From Lachnospiraceae bacterium (GTDB taxonomy: Bacteria; Bacillota; Clostridia; Lachnospirales; Lachnospiraceae): a stretch of 64,000 nucleotides of DNA. A program made the position numbers and the translations under genes. The stretch spans positions 1 to 64,000 of the forward strand of contig JAFZOS010000101.1 of the NCBI GenBank assembly GCA_017550535.1, written 5' to 3'. The notes beneath the pieces are model-generated. The model did not search any database. It was given only the letters and a program-made list of their open reading frames with translations, and had not been told where the DNA came from. The first letter of the stretch is position 1, and each line of letters opens with the position of its first letter. Below, in pieces: positions 53,245-62,020 of the stretch.

Positions 53245-55095
53245 CTACTGCTGCGGCTGCTCGCCGCCGCCTTCACCGCCACCCTGATCCTGCGGCGGAG
53301 CATCTGCTGTGGGCGGCGGTGCGGGCACCTCTGTATCACCGCCTTCTGCCGGCGGCGTATTGACAAGCATCGCCGGATCAACGATCCCTGCAGCCACCTG
53401 CGCCGCTGCCGCCTTGCAGGCATCAATACTTCCTGTTGCTATAGCATTGTTAAGCACCTGTTTTACCATCGCATTATCGGTCGCAGTCCCTACCGTAGCT
53501 GTCCTCGGCACTGCCTGGTACTTACTCCTGTTAAGCCTTACACGCTCGGTTTCGACACCGTCAACCTTAACTATCTTCCAGTATTCACCCCTGTACCCCG
53601 TATGTGCAGACTGAACGGATACCTTGCCTGCCGGAAGCTCGGAATCGGCTACCACCTTTTCACCTTCAGGTTCCGTGCGTTCAAGTTCCACACTTTCAAA
53701 TGCAAGAGTCCTGTTTGACGGACGTGTTTCCACGCCGTAAATATTGAACACTACCTGTTTGTCATCGGTAGTATATCCTTCGATATAGATCGGGTTTTCC
53801 AGATTGTTGGTAAATTTGAAATCCTTTGCAGTGCCGGATATTGCGGCATCTGCGGACATATCCACATAGCTTACTATCATGGAATGATTGGAACGCTCAT
53901 CCACCTGAAGTTCCGCACGGATCACGGCATTATACAGGGTGGAACTTACCTGGCATATTCCGCCGCCCAGGCTTTCGACCACCATACCGTTTAAGTACGA
54001 GCCCGCAAGAAAATAGCCGTTTTCTTCGGTAAACGGACTTACAGTCTCATATACCGACAGCTGGTCGCCCGGATACAGTACCGTTCCGTTAATGAGCTTT
54101 GTTCCGTTGCGAACATTGCCCGAACGCTCCTTTCCCGAAGACGAAAAACTTGTATTAAACGAACCGAGCAGGTCATGGATCTTCATAAGATCCTCGGCCT
54201 TACCCTTTGGTTGTATCATTCCTGATACAAGTTCTATACTTATATCGTTTTTATCCCAGTCGGACATCGCATCCATGACAGAATCAACCGACTTGTCAAC
54301 ATCGATACCGAAGCCTTCCTGACCCTCGGTAACCTTGAACTGGCCGTTTTCCCTTATCATAGTTGCGTCCTTGGCTTCACTGCCGCTGGCATCGCTTTCG
54401 GCCTGAACAACATTTTTGACATAGGACTTGTCGGCGCTTACATCGATATCGTATACCTTATGCTCAACCTCAAGGTCCTTGTTTGCCTTATACCTGGCGA
54501 TCACATTGCCTGCCTTACCCAGCCCAATGGCCTCAAGCAGCAGGTCGCTGTTTGACCACTTGATCCCAAGATCGCCCGCAGACACGGACGTTGTCCTGTC
54601 GTTTATGGATTCAAGTGTTATCTGCTTATCCCTTAAAACTGCAATGTACTCCTCGATCTTTTCCTTTGCTTCCTTATATGTAAGCCCCGACAGATCAATG
54701 TCATCCGCATAAATTCCCTTGCCTATCGTAGCATTTGGATCAACATGAAAGGATGCCGGAACTTCAACGTTTATCTCGGTAGTCAGGCTGGTAGCATTTT
54801 CAAGTACCTCGTCCTTGGTGATATCCACCGGATCATCCGCCGCGGTAACGTTTATCGTGATCTCGCTTGACGGACCTGTTTCGGATCCGGTTTCATCCGC
54901 AACGGCAGCATCCCCTCCAACTGCTTTGACAGGCTCCGTTTCTTCGGGAGCCGGTTCGTCAAAGCTTATTACGTCATTTGTGTTGTTAATTACGTTAGCT
55001 GCGCCGGCAGATGCCGCCAATGCAGCATCTGCAGAGGATAAGATAATGCATATCATGCAGAGAGCCGCTACCCGCAGCTTAAATGTTCGTTTCAC
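53245..55095 (-). CDS. VanW family protein with peptidoglycan-binding-like repeats
   Basis: 616 residues from GTG 55095, preferred because GAGG lies 7 bases upstream; ATG 55101 two codons earlier sits only one base from it. A signal peptide (about 1-27) is followed by an acidic linker, a PG_binding_4/YoaR-like region (about 150-340) and the VanW domain (about 350-480: 'YPGDQLSVYETVSPFTEENG', 'GGGICQVSSTLYNAVIRAEL'). A G5-like segment (about 500-555) and a Pro/Glu/Gly/Gln-rich tail end it. Exported wall-associated protein; the biochemical role of VanW is unknown. It heads the five-gene run down to the PglF-like gene. Confidence 0.88.
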   Translation of the reverse strand: MKRTFKLRVAALCMICIILSSADAALAASAGAANVINNTNDVISFDEPAPEETEPVKAVGGDAAVADETGSETGPSSEITINVTAADDPVDITKDEVLENATSLTTEINVEVPASFHVDPNATIGKGIYADDIDLSGLTYKEAKEKIEEYIAVLRDKQITLESINDRTTSVSAGDLGIKWSNSDLLLEAIGLGKAGNVIARYKANKDLEVEHKVYDIDVSADKSYVKNVVQAESDASGSEAKDATMIRENGQFKVTEGQEGFGIDVDKSVDSVMDAMSDWDKNDISIELVSGMIQPKGKAEDLMKIHDLLGSFNTSFSSSGKERSGNVRNGTKLINGTVLYPGDQLSVYETVSPFTEENGYFLAGSYLNGMVVESLGGGICQVSSTLYNAVIRAELQVDERSNHSMIVSYVDMSADAAISGTAKDFKFTNNLENPIYIEGYTTDDKQVVFNIYGVETRPSNRTLAFESVELERTEPEGEKVVADSELPAGKVSVQSAHTGYRGEYWKIVKVDGVETERVRLNRSKYQAVPRTATVGTATDNAMVKQVLNNAIATGSIDACKAAAAQVAAGIVDPAMLVNTPPAEGGDTEVPAPPPTADAPPQDQGGGEGGGEQPQQ

Positions 55096-55141
55096 TGTCA
55101 TACCTCGATTCATGAAGTGATTTATGATATAATGTATCTGT

Positions 55142-55246
55142 TTACTGAAGAAGATATACAAGTGTAGGTACAACCATCGCAAGTACAAGGATTATTATGA
55201 TTATACTCGACATTACCTTCCTTGATTTTCTGTTATAAAAGTTCAT
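55142..55246 (-). CDS. 34-residue single-span membrane peptide
   Basis: ATG 55246 preceded by ACGGAGG at a spacing of 7 bases. The product is a short basic head (MNFYNRKSRK) and one hydrophobic helix (about 12-33) ending YLLQ. A longer frame upstream exists but runs antisense to a better gene. The strong RBS and clean membrane anchor support a real small protein. It lies 46 bases upstream of the VanW gene on the same strand and probably begins that operon. Function unknown. Confidence 0.7.
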   Translation of the reverse strand: MNFYNRKSRKVMSSIIIIILVLAMVVPTLVYLLQ

Positions 55247-55301
55247 TGGGATACCTCCGTATAACAATAACTTTATCAACACTCTTAAAGGACTATTATA
55301 T

Positions 55302-56063
55302 ATGATATCACCCATTTTTACAACTATCGTGATCTGTTTTCTGAGCGTCATGATATTCATGAAAGTAACCACAAACAGGTTCAATACAGGCGATGAAAAA
55401 CGCATAGAGAAAGAGCGTGAATCCAATTCCGTACGGCGTAAAAGCCTCGATGAGCTTGAGTTTATAACCATACCCGTAAACTCACTTCCTTTCACGAGTG
55501 AGCCTGCTTCGGGAAACGGGACGAATGGCAGCGAAGAAAAGGCAGATGATGTAAACACAGGCGATACATCTGCGACGGCTGATATGGCCGGATCCGGGAA
55601 CAAAACAGGCGATAAGGCCGATAATACAGCCCCAGGCGATGCATTGAGCAAAGCCGAGCAGGCAGTCCTTTTACTCAAAGATAAAAAAATCGTCAATTTT
55701 ACGGGAGTCTCAAACACGGATCTTAAGATGACATATGGCGCTCCAAACCTCCCGCTGCTTACGGAATACGACCAGAATTTTACCGCACTCGTCAAGGCTC
55801 TCGACACCTGGGGTGCCCTTCTTGTCGGACTTAACAGGAATGATGACGCAAGAAAAGTCCTTGAATTCGCAGTGGAATGCAGGACCGATCTTAAGTCAAG
55901 TTATATGATGCTTGCCGATATGTATGCCGAGGGATTCGAATTCGATAAGCTCGATCACCTGGTAAGCGTGGCCGGAAGCCTTAATTCGCTGATGAGCGGA
56001 CCTATCGTACGGGCGCTTAAAGATAAGAGCGATATTAATAAGTATGTGGAGAAGAAGAAGTAA
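55302..56063 (+). CDS. Membrane-anchored protein with TPR-like end, unknown function
   Basis: 253 residues, AAAGGA 9 bases before the ATG. One N-terminal span (about 5-22), a charged and then Gly/Asn/Thr/Asp-rich linker (to about 110), and a helical C-terminal domain (about 150-245) with TPR-like spacing ('ALDTWGALLVGLNRNDDARKV', 'SSYMMLADMYAEGFEFDKL'). It is the only plus-strand gene here, divergent from the small membrane peptide/VanW run and convergent with nth (5 bases between the stops). A scaffold at the membrane is likely; nothing more specific. Confidence 0.8.
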   Translation: MISPIFTTIVICFLSVMIFMKVTTNRFNTGDEKRIEKERESNSVRRKSLDELEFITIPVNSLPFTSEPASGNGTNGSEEKADDVNTGDTSATADMAGSGNKTGDKADNTAPGDALSKAEQAVLLLKDKKIVNFTGVSNTDLKMTYGAPNLPLLTEYDQNFTALVKALDTWGALLVGLNRNDDARKVLEFAVECRTDLKSSYMMLADMYAEGFEFDKLDHLVSVAGSLNSLMSGPIVRALKDKSDINKYVEKKK

Positions 56064-56068
56064 ACCCC

Positions 56069-56704
56069 TCAGGGGGAAGTCTTTTTAATATAGTTGCAGT
56101 ATTTAGTGAAGGGGCAGCGGTCGCAGTCGGGACGTATCGCCTTGCAGATATCCCTCCCGAAGGCTATAAACTGGAAGTTTACAAGTATCCAGTGATCCTT
56201 CGGGATTTCTTTCATAAGGTCATATTCGATCTTTACGGGATCACTTTCCTTTGTAAGTCCAAGCTTTCCCGATACCCTTTTAACATGTGTATCAACTACG
56301 ATACTTTCGATGCCGAATATGTTTCCCCGTACCACGTTAGCGGTTTTACGGCCGACTCCCGGTAATGATGTCAGGCTTTCGATATCCGAAGGAACCTCGT
56401 CACCGAAGTCCTCGTGGAGCTTGCGGCAGCATGCGATGATGTTCTTTGCCTTATTATGATAGAAGCCGGTCGACTTTATGTCCTGTTCAAGCTCATGAAG
56501 ATCGGCCTCGGCGAATGCACGGATATCAGGATACTTGACGAACAGGTCCTTCGTGACGATGTTAACGCGCGCATCTGTGCACTGCGCAGACAGGATCGTT
56601 GCGATAAGGAGCTGCCAGGCAGAATCATGCGTTAAGTAGCACTTAAGATCCGTGCCGTACTGCCTGTCCATTATGTCTAAAATTTCCCGGGTTCTTTTTT
56701 TCAT
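56069..56704 (-). CDS. nth: Endonuclease III
   Basis: 211 residues. Helix-hairpin-helix 'LTSLPGVGRKTANVV' with the catalytic Lys, catalytic Asp in 'VDTHVKRVSGKLGL' and a 4Fe-4S site C-x6-C-x2-C-x5-C at the C terminus ('CKAIRPDCDRCPFTKYC'). DNA glycosylase/AP lyase for oxidised pyrimidines. GCGGAG before the ATG. A 63-bp repeat array lies directly upstream. Confidence 0.96.
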   Translation of the reverse strand: MKKRTREILDIMDRQYGTDLKCYLTHDSAWQLLIATILSAQCTDARVNIVTKDLFVKYPDIRAFAEADLHELEQDIKSTGFYHNKAKNIIACCRKLHEDFGDEVPSDIESLTSLPGVGRKTANVVRGNIFGIESIVVDTHVKRVSGKLGLTKESDPVKIEYDLMKEIPKDHWILVNFQFIAFGRDICKAIRPDCDRCPFTKYCNYIKKTSP

Positions 56705-56720
56705 AATCTACTCCGCTCTC

Positions 56721-56913
56721 GGCTGTTTTTTTCCTGCCTTGTCATACTAATTCTTTACTTTTACCGTTAAAGTACCCTTTTTGCCGGCTTTTTTTCCTGC
56801 CTTGTCATACTAATTCTTTACTTTTACCGTTAAAGTACCCTTTTTGCCGGCTTTTTTTCCTGCCTTGTCATACTATTCCTTTACTTTTGCCGTTTTAGTA
56901 TGATTTTGGGGCC
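56721..56913. repeat. 63-bp tandem repeat array, locus 2
   Basis: Two identical 63-base units start with GTCATACTAATTC at 56741 and 56804; a third, diverged unit starts at 56867 and closes with TTTTAGTATGATTTT. The period is the same as at locus 1 (34161-34329) and the arm TCATACTAA is shared, but the spacer sequences differ. It fills most of the gap between telA and nth. Confidence 0.9.
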
Positions 56914-56966
56914 GCACTTTTAGAAAATATTATAAAAAGAAAAATTGTAAAAGAAAAGTTTAAAAA

Positions 56967-56988
56967 GGAGCCGAGAAACCTCGGCCCC
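56967..56988 (-). terminator. Intrinsic terminator of the cps-xpaC-telA run
   Basis: GCCGAG (56970-56975) pairs with CTCGGC (56980-56985), extended by flanking GG/CC pairs after one mismatch; TTTTT follows on the minus strand. It lies 16 bases after the telA stop. Confidence 0.85.
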
Positions 56989-57003
56989 TGGTTTTTGGGT
57001 TAT

Positions 57004-58215
57004 TTATTGCTGACCTGATGCCCTGCTTAACTCGATGAGCTTCGTATGCATCTCGGTTTCGATCCTTGACAGCTCCTTCTCGGCTTCGGCACGCTTCGAG
57101 CGTCCGTCTGCCTGGATCTGTACAACTTCATTGAGCGTATCGATGAGTGTCTGGTTCGTGTGGGTCAGGGTTTCGATATCAACGATGCCGCGCTCGGATT
57201 CCTTGGCCGATGCGATCGTAGCAACCTTTAAGGCTTCCGCATTCTTCTTGAGCATCTCGTTGGTCACGTCGGTAACCTCCTTCTGCGCCTTGGCAGCCTC
57301 GGTCGAATGGTTAAGGCCGATAGCGATGACCATCTGACTCTTCCACAGCGGAATGGTATTAACGAGCGTGCTCTGGATCTTTTCCGACATCATAGTGTCG
57401 TTATTCTGTATAAGGCGGATCTGAGGAGCCATCTGCATGGAAATGTTCCTTGTAAGCTCGAGGTCATATATCTTCTTTTCGAAACGTTCGATCATCGAAG
57501 CGTAATCGGAAGCCGCCTGTGAATCCTCGGGAAGTCCCGATTCTTCAGCCTTCTTAAGGAGCTTCGGTAGTTCTTCCTGCTTGGCGATCGCAAGCTTTTC
57601 CTTACCTGCCAAAATGTAGAGCGTGAGATTCTTATAATATGTAAGGTTCGTCTCGTACATCTTATCGAGCATGGCAACGTCCTTAAGCAGCGTAACCTGA
57701 TGGCCTTCCATCACCTTTACTACCTTATTTACGTTAGCCTCGGCCTTGTCATACCTTGCCAGCAGAGCGTTTGCCCTCTCCTGGCCCTTCTTGAACAGTC
57801 CGAAGAGGCCCTTCTTCTCATCGTCATTGTTAAATCCTTTAAGTTCGCCGACAAGTCCCGTGAGCATCTCGCCGATCTCACCCATATCCTTGGTACGTAC
57901 GCTGTTAAGTGCTCCCTCCGAAAAATCGGCTATCTTCTTCTGAGCGCCTGCTCCGTACTGGATAACAAGCTGGCTGTTGTTAAGATCTATCTGTGAAACA
58001 TAGCTGTCGACAACCTTCTGCTCCTCGGGTGTCAGCTCACTTTTTGTCTTTATGTCGGCAAGCTCGGTTCCGTAATCGACCGGTGTATGTGCCGGTGCGG
58101 GCTTTTCCTCCTCAAGGGGTGCAAACGGTGATTCATATAAGGTTGCCTCGGGCACTGCCTCAGCCGCAACTGCCGCCGTTCCTTCCATAGCTGCTCCGTT
58201 TAAGTTCTCGTCCAT
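57004..58215 (-). CDS. telA: TelA family protein (toxic anion resistance)
   Basis: 403 residues from ATG 58215 (GGGAGG spaced 7 bases); five codons shorter than the longest frame. Long helical TelA domain (about 60-395) with 'DIKTKSELTPEEQKVVDSY', 'VMEGHQVTLLKDVAMLDKMY' segment and 'IPLWKSQMVIAIGLNHSTEA'. Cytoplasmic, coiled-coil rich. Known links are to tellurite and cell-wall antibiotic tolerance; mechanism unsettled. It follows xpaC and lies in the same run as the CpsBCD tyrosine-kinase module. Confidence 0.9.
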   Translation of the reverse strand: MDENLNGAAMEGTAAVAAEAVPEATLYESPFAPLEEEKPAPAHTPVDYGTELADIKTKSELTPEEQKVVDSYVSQIDLNNSQLVIQYGAGAQKKIADFSEGALNSVRTKDMGEIGEMLTGLVGELKGFNNDDEKKGLFGLFKKGQERANALLARYDKAEANVNKVVKVMEGHQVTLLKDVAMLDKMYETNLTYYKNLTLYILAGKEKLAIAKQEELPKLLKKAEESGLPEDSQAASDYASMIERFEKKIYDLELTRNISMQMAPQIRLIQNNDTMMSEKIQSTLVNTIPLWKSQMVIAIGLNHSTEAAKAQKEVTDVTNEMLKKNAEALKVATIASAKESERGIVDIETLTHTNQTLIDTLNEVVQIQADGRSKRAEAEKELSRIETEMHTKLIELSRASGQQ

Positions 58216-58239
58216 CTTTTTTCCTCCCAAATATTTTAT

Positions 58240-59580
58240 TTATTTAAGCGCCGATTCCTGCGTTAAACCTTCCTGTGTGAGCATCGTTGTAAGTACCTGT
58301 GCATCCGATGTTACATCCCATACCGAATCCTGGAACAGGTTGTTAAGGAGCTGCACAAACGCTTCGTTTATCGTATCCAGGGTCTTCTCGATCTCGGCCT
58401 TGGCCTGCACTATCTCCTTGCCCGGTGCGGTGACCTTATCGTATTCACTGTAAGCCTCGACCAGCTTGAGCATTGTCGGGAGATAGTAATCCATGAGCTT
58501 GTGCATCCGGTCCATCTGCTCGGGATGCTCGCTTACCCTGTCAAACATCTGCTTAAGCAGTCCCTCAAGGCAGTCAAGCTTCTTTGTTATCACTTCACCC
58601 GGTATATCTTCATTGAGCTTATGAAGCCTGCCCACCGCTGCCATTCCGTCGGCGATCATTATTTCAAGCTCGCTTTTTTCCTCGCCCGTGAGCTTGCCAT
58701 CGGCAGCCTCCTGTGCCTCGACCTTAGCACGGCTTAACATCTGGGTATAATCCTTATATACCTCATTCGACAGCATAAGGGTCGTTTCCTCCGCATCAAG
58801 GTAGCCCTCGGGGAAGAATCCCTTGCTTAACATCTTCTTGATATCCTTACGGATCTTCTTTTCCTTAAAGCCGGTCGCGGATGCTATCTGGGAAACCTTT
58901 GCATACATCTTTGCGCCGCATATCCTTGCATACCGCCTTGCACGGTCAAGCAGCTTGCGTGATTCTGTCCCAACATAAATCAGTCCGCCGCTTGCAATAG
59001 CCATGGTAAGGAAGAATATCACGCCGGATAAATTCGAAGGATCCTCCGATAATGAAACGGCAAGCGCAAGAGACATCGTAAGTCCTATAAATTCACCGAT
59101 ACATCCGAATACTATCTGAAGAACGCTCGAATTATCACCAATTGCCTTAAACTTTATGGGAAGGAGCTTTCCGTTTTCAACTATCGCATCGGGCGAACGA
59201 AGCTTCCGCCGCATATCGGCCTGCTGCCGCCTTGCCTCAAGCTGCTCCCGCCGCCTTTCAAAAGCCGCGGTACGCTCCCTGTTAAGCTGCTCCCTGCGCG
59301 CCCTGGCCCGTTCCTCACGCTCCTTCTCAAGCTGCTTCTGTCGTTCCCTGGTAGCCGCGCCGCTCGCATATGAAGAATACCTGTGTGAAGAAACATTGAC
59401 AGGATCAGAGCCCCTGTACCCGGTACTTTTCTCAAGGTGGTCCGTAGCTTCGTCTATGACCATGTTTACCGAGTTGGAGATAGCCTCGTTAAGCCTGGAA
59501 AAATCACCCCTGCTAAGGCTTACCTTAAGTGACTCCTTTATCTCATCGCCTATTTGGTTGAGTAATTGATTGTCAGCCAT
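58240..59580 (-). CDS. XpaC family protein (5-bromo-4-chloroindolyl phosphate hydrolysis family)
   Basis: 446 residues. A basic Arg/Glu/Gln-rich coiled coil (about 75-125), two membrane spans (about 150-205), then a soluble helical domain like XpaC ('KKMLSKGFFPEGYLDAEETT'). XpaC and TelA are found side by side in many Firmicutes; their joint role is unknown but envelope stress is suspected. It starts 10 bases after cpsD, with GGTGAG before the ATG, and telA follows after 24 bases. Confidence 0.85.
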   Translation of the reverse strand: MADNQLLNQIGDEIKESLKVSLSRGDFSRLNEAISNSVNMVIDEATDHLEKSTGYRGSDPVNVSSHRYSSYASGAATRERQKQLEKEREERARARREQLNRERTAAFERRREQLEARRQQADMRRKLRSPDAIVENGKLLPIKFKAIGDNSSVLQIVFGCIGEFIGLTMSLALAVSLSEDPSNLSGVIFFLTMAIASGGLIYVGTESRKLLDRARRYARICGAKMYAKVSQIASATGFKEKKIRKDIKKMLSKGFFPEGYLDAEETTLMLSNEVYKDYTQMLSRAKVEAQEAADGKLTGEEKSELEIMIADGMAAVGRLHKLNEDIPGEVITKKLDCLEGLLKQMFDRVSEHPEQMDRMHKLMDYYLPTMLKLVEAYSEYDKVTAPGKEIVQAKAEIEKTLDTINEAFVQLLNNLFQDSVWDVTSDAQVLTTMLTQEGLTQESALK

Positions 59581-59590
59581 TTCTCACCGC

Positions 59591-60316
59591 TTACTCGCTG
59601 CCGCTGTCACCGTAATAATCACCGTAATACTTGCCATAGTACTTACCGTAATAACGGCCGTAGTATTTCCCGTACTTACCGCCCATCTCGACCTTGTTAA
59701 GTATGATGCCTAAGATCGGGCAGCCTGTCTTTCGTATCTGATCTATAACTCGCTCCGCAAACTTCCTGCTTATCGTCCTTGCTTCCATAACAAGTGCCAC
59801 ACCGTCGCAGTTCTGCGCTATGATCGCACTGTCGATAACGCTTCCGAGGGGTGGTGTGTCGATTATGACATAATCATATATATCCCTGAACTTACTGAGT
59901 ACCAGTTTAAACCTTGCAGTACCCAAGAGTTCGGAAGGATTGGGGGGTACAGGCCCGGTGGGGATTATATGAAGCCCCCTTATATTTGTCGAATATATCA
60001 CATCCTGTATGTCACGGCGTCCCGCAAGGAAGTGAGACAGACCCGATGATATCTTGGTTATCTGATACCTTCCCAAAATAACCGACTTTCTCATGTCGGC
60101 ATCTATAAACAACACGTGTTTTCCTGCTTCCGCCATCGAGATCGCCAGGTTAAATGATACCGATGACTTGCCCTCGTTGGGAACGCAGCTCGTGATCGCG
60201 ATGACCTTAACGTTGTTCCCGCAGAATTCCATGTTACTCCTTAAGGACTTGTATGCCTCGTTTGTTTTGAAATCCAGTTTGGTCTTCCGGTTGATGGTAA
60301 TTACTTTAGTATCCAC
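59591..60316 (-). CDS. CpsD/CapB-type tyrosine kinase for polysaccharide synthesis
   Basis: 241 residues, start GTG 60316 with GGAGG upstream. BY-kinase motifs: Walker A 'VPNEGKSSVSFNLA' (about 44-57), A' 'VLFIDADMRKS' and B 'VIIDTPPLG'. The C-terminal tail is a cluster of about 11 tyrosines in a YGKYY-type repeat, the autophosphorylation site. It controls chain length and export with the Wzz partner (11-base overlap upstream). Cytoplasmic. Confidence 0.95.
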   Translation of the reverse strand: MDTKVITINRKTKLDFKTNEAYKSLRSNMEFCGNNVKVIAITSCVPNEGKSSVSFNLAISMAEAGKHVLFIDADMRKSVILGRYQITKISSGLSHFLAGRRDIQDVIYSTNIRGLHIIPTGPVPPNPSELLGTARFKLVLSKFRDIYDYVIIDTPPLGSVIDSAIIAQNCDGVALVMEARTISRKFAERVIDQIRKTGCPILGIILNKVEMGGKYGKYYGRYYGKYYGKYYGDYYGDSGSE

Positions 60317-61136
60317 CCTTATCTACCTCCGTTCCCGGCCGAAGCACTGCCATATTTACGGGAGTAGTGGCTGTCTTGGAGCTGTACTCCTGCTTCCTGC
60401 GCTTTTTCTTCTTACTGCGCTTCCTGTCGGATTCACCCGCCTTCTCATCAACGTACGGGATCGAACCGAGCACGCTTACATGCAGGTAATGCTCAATATC
60501 ATCGGGATTCTTTATCGTATCGTCCATTATATATATAAGGATTATTATGACAATCGCAAAGAACGCACCGCCGGCGCCGCCGATGACGGTATTCCTTAAA
60601 ACCTTCGGGGATGAAGGCTCACGCGGAAGATCCGCATACTCAACAACGTTAACGGCTTCGGTGTTCATAACCGCCGCAATATGCTCCGATGCCGAGTTCC
60701 TTATCGCATCTGCCATTGCCTTTGCCATCTCGGGGTTTGAATCCTCAACGGTTATAGTGACAATTCGCGTGTCGGTGGGAACGGTTACGCTGATCTTTGC
60801 TTTCAGCTCTTTGTTTTCCAGGTCAAGGGACAGATCCCTGCGTACCTGCTCAAGCACCGGCCGGCTGGTGACCAGCTCCTGATAGTCCTTGGTAAGCTGG
60901 GTACCCGTCTGCAGGTCAGAGTAGGTCAGCGTTTCATTGCTCTGCCTGTTTATGATGTACATCTTTGTCGTTGATTCGTACTGCGGGGTGATGACATAAA
61001 CGCACATAAGATAAGTAAAGGCTCCTGCAAGCGCGCCAAAAAGCACGATCATCCAAAGCCTGCTCATCAGGACGCCGATAAGCTCGACGAGATCTATCTC
61101 TATTTCTTCAGAATTCATTGTGTTGCCTGTTTCCAT
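60306..61136 (-). CDS. Wzz/CpsC chain-length regulator and kinase activator
   Basis: 276 residues. Two membrane spans (about 30-50 and 185-210) flank an extracellular loop; the short cytoplasmic tail is strongly basic and is where CpsD is contacted. 'EEIEIDLVELIGVLMSRLW' is the Wzz N-terminal signature and 'REPSSPKVLRN' the conserved Pro-rich part before the second span. Part of cpsB-wzz-cpsD. Confidence 0.94.
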   Translation of the reverse strand: METGNTMNSEEIEIDLVELIGVLMSRLWMIVLFGALAGAFTYLMCVYVITPQYESTTKMYIINRQSNETLTYSDLQTGTQLTKDYQELVTSRPVLEQVRRDLSLDLENKELKAKISVTVPTDTRIVTITVEDSNPEMAKAMADAIRNSASEHIAAVMNTEAVNVVEYADLPREPSSPKVLRNTVIGGAGGAFFAIVIIILIYIMDDTIKNPDDIEHYLHVSVLGSIPYVDEKAGESDRKRSKKKKRRKQEYSSKTATTPVNMAVLRPGTEVDKGGY

Positions 61137-61154
61137 CCGATATTACTCTCCAGA

Positions 61155-61916
61155 TCAATCCAAGGGACGATTATTTATTATATTGACAGCATTGGCGAAC
61201 AAAATCTGTGCCGCATATTCCTTACTGCACTTGCGGCATATATATTCCGCGCACTCAGCCATATACGGCTTCCTGCTCCTCATGCTGTGCGCATCGGTCC
61301 CTATAAAATGGATCCACTCCTCCTTTAGGAGCTTCTTCCAAAAATGTTTTATCTTTATCCCGCCTTCACCTGTGATCGTGGCCGAATTCACCTGTATATA
61401 GGCTCCCGAATCTATAAGGTCCTCCACATATGAAGGCTCCTTAACGAGGCAGTCGTAGCGCTCCACGTGTGCCAGCACCGGATAATATCCGTTATTGCAC
61501 AGGTTCTGCACCGCTTCCATGAGCTCACGCTTTTCCGCGCGTATCGAAAATTCCAGCAGAACATAATTAGAGTCCGCAAGCGTGTGGACCCTTCCTTCAT
61601 CAATCCATTCAGGTACGCTGGGATAATAGTATATCTCATTGCCGATAAACAGCTTAAGATCGGGAAAATACTGTTTGCTGTGAGCCTCCAGCTCCGCAAA
61701 CGTTTCATCGATCACGGCCCGGTCGGTTTCAACATACCCGCCGTGATAATGCGGAGTAAGGATCATAGCCCTTATTCCCTCATTATAGGCATGCTCCAGC
61801 ATCTGCATCGACGTTTGAATGTCCTTGGAACCGTCATCCACTCCCGGCAGTATATGACAATGCATATCCAGATAATACAATGCCTTATCCTCCCCCGTCA
61901 TCTGACGTCTGTTCAT
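61155..61916 (-). CDS. CpsB/CapC-type PHP tyrosine phosphatase
   Basis: 253 residues. PHP metal motifs: 'YLDMHCHILPGVDDGSKD', 'MILTPHYH', 'HVERYD' and 'GTDAHSM'. It removes phosphate from the CpsD tyrosines, giving the usual kinase/phosphatase cycle. First gene of the minus-strand run ending with telA. Start ATG 61916 is the first in frame; ATG five codons later is possible. Confidence 0.94.
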   Translation of the reverse strand: MNRRQMTGEDKALYYLDMHCHILPGVDDGSKDIQTSMQMLEHAYNEGIRAMILTPHYHGGYVETDRAVIDETFAELEAHSKQYFPDLKLFIGNEIYYYPSVPEWIDEGRVHTLADSNYVLLEFSIRAEKRELMEAVQNLCNNGYYPVLAHVERYDCLVKEPSYVEDLIDSGAYIQVNSATITGEGGIKIKHFWKKLLKEEWIHFIGTDAHSMRSRKPYMAECAEYICRKCSKEYAAQILFANAVNIINNRPLD

Positions 61917-61985
61917 TGCAGACAGAATCCATATAGAAGTGTACTACACATAGGCGAAAGACGCAAGGATTATAACCCTGTCTTC

Positions 61986-62014
61986 GGTATAGTTGATTTG
62001 TCGCGCAAATTCAA
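61986..62014 (-). promoter_or_regulatory. Minus-strand promoter of cpsB within a palindrome
   Basis: TTGAAT (62014-62009), 17-base spacer, TATACC (61991-61986). It overlaps almost entirely with the plus promoter. Predicted start near 61980. Confidence 0.55.
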
Positions 62015-62020
62015 CTATAC
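61987..62020. repeat. 34-bp palindrome forming both divergent promoters
   Basis: Arms GTATAGTTGA and TCAACTATAC (61987-61996 with 62011-62020) are perfect; the centre is imperfect. Each arm holds the -35 of one strand and the -10 of the other. Confidence 0.85.

Noticed and set aside
55142..55807. 221-residue minus-strand ORF
   Set aside because: Only its last 34 codons have an RBS and a sensible product. The upstream part is antisense to a plus-strand gene with a clear membrane anchor and RBS.
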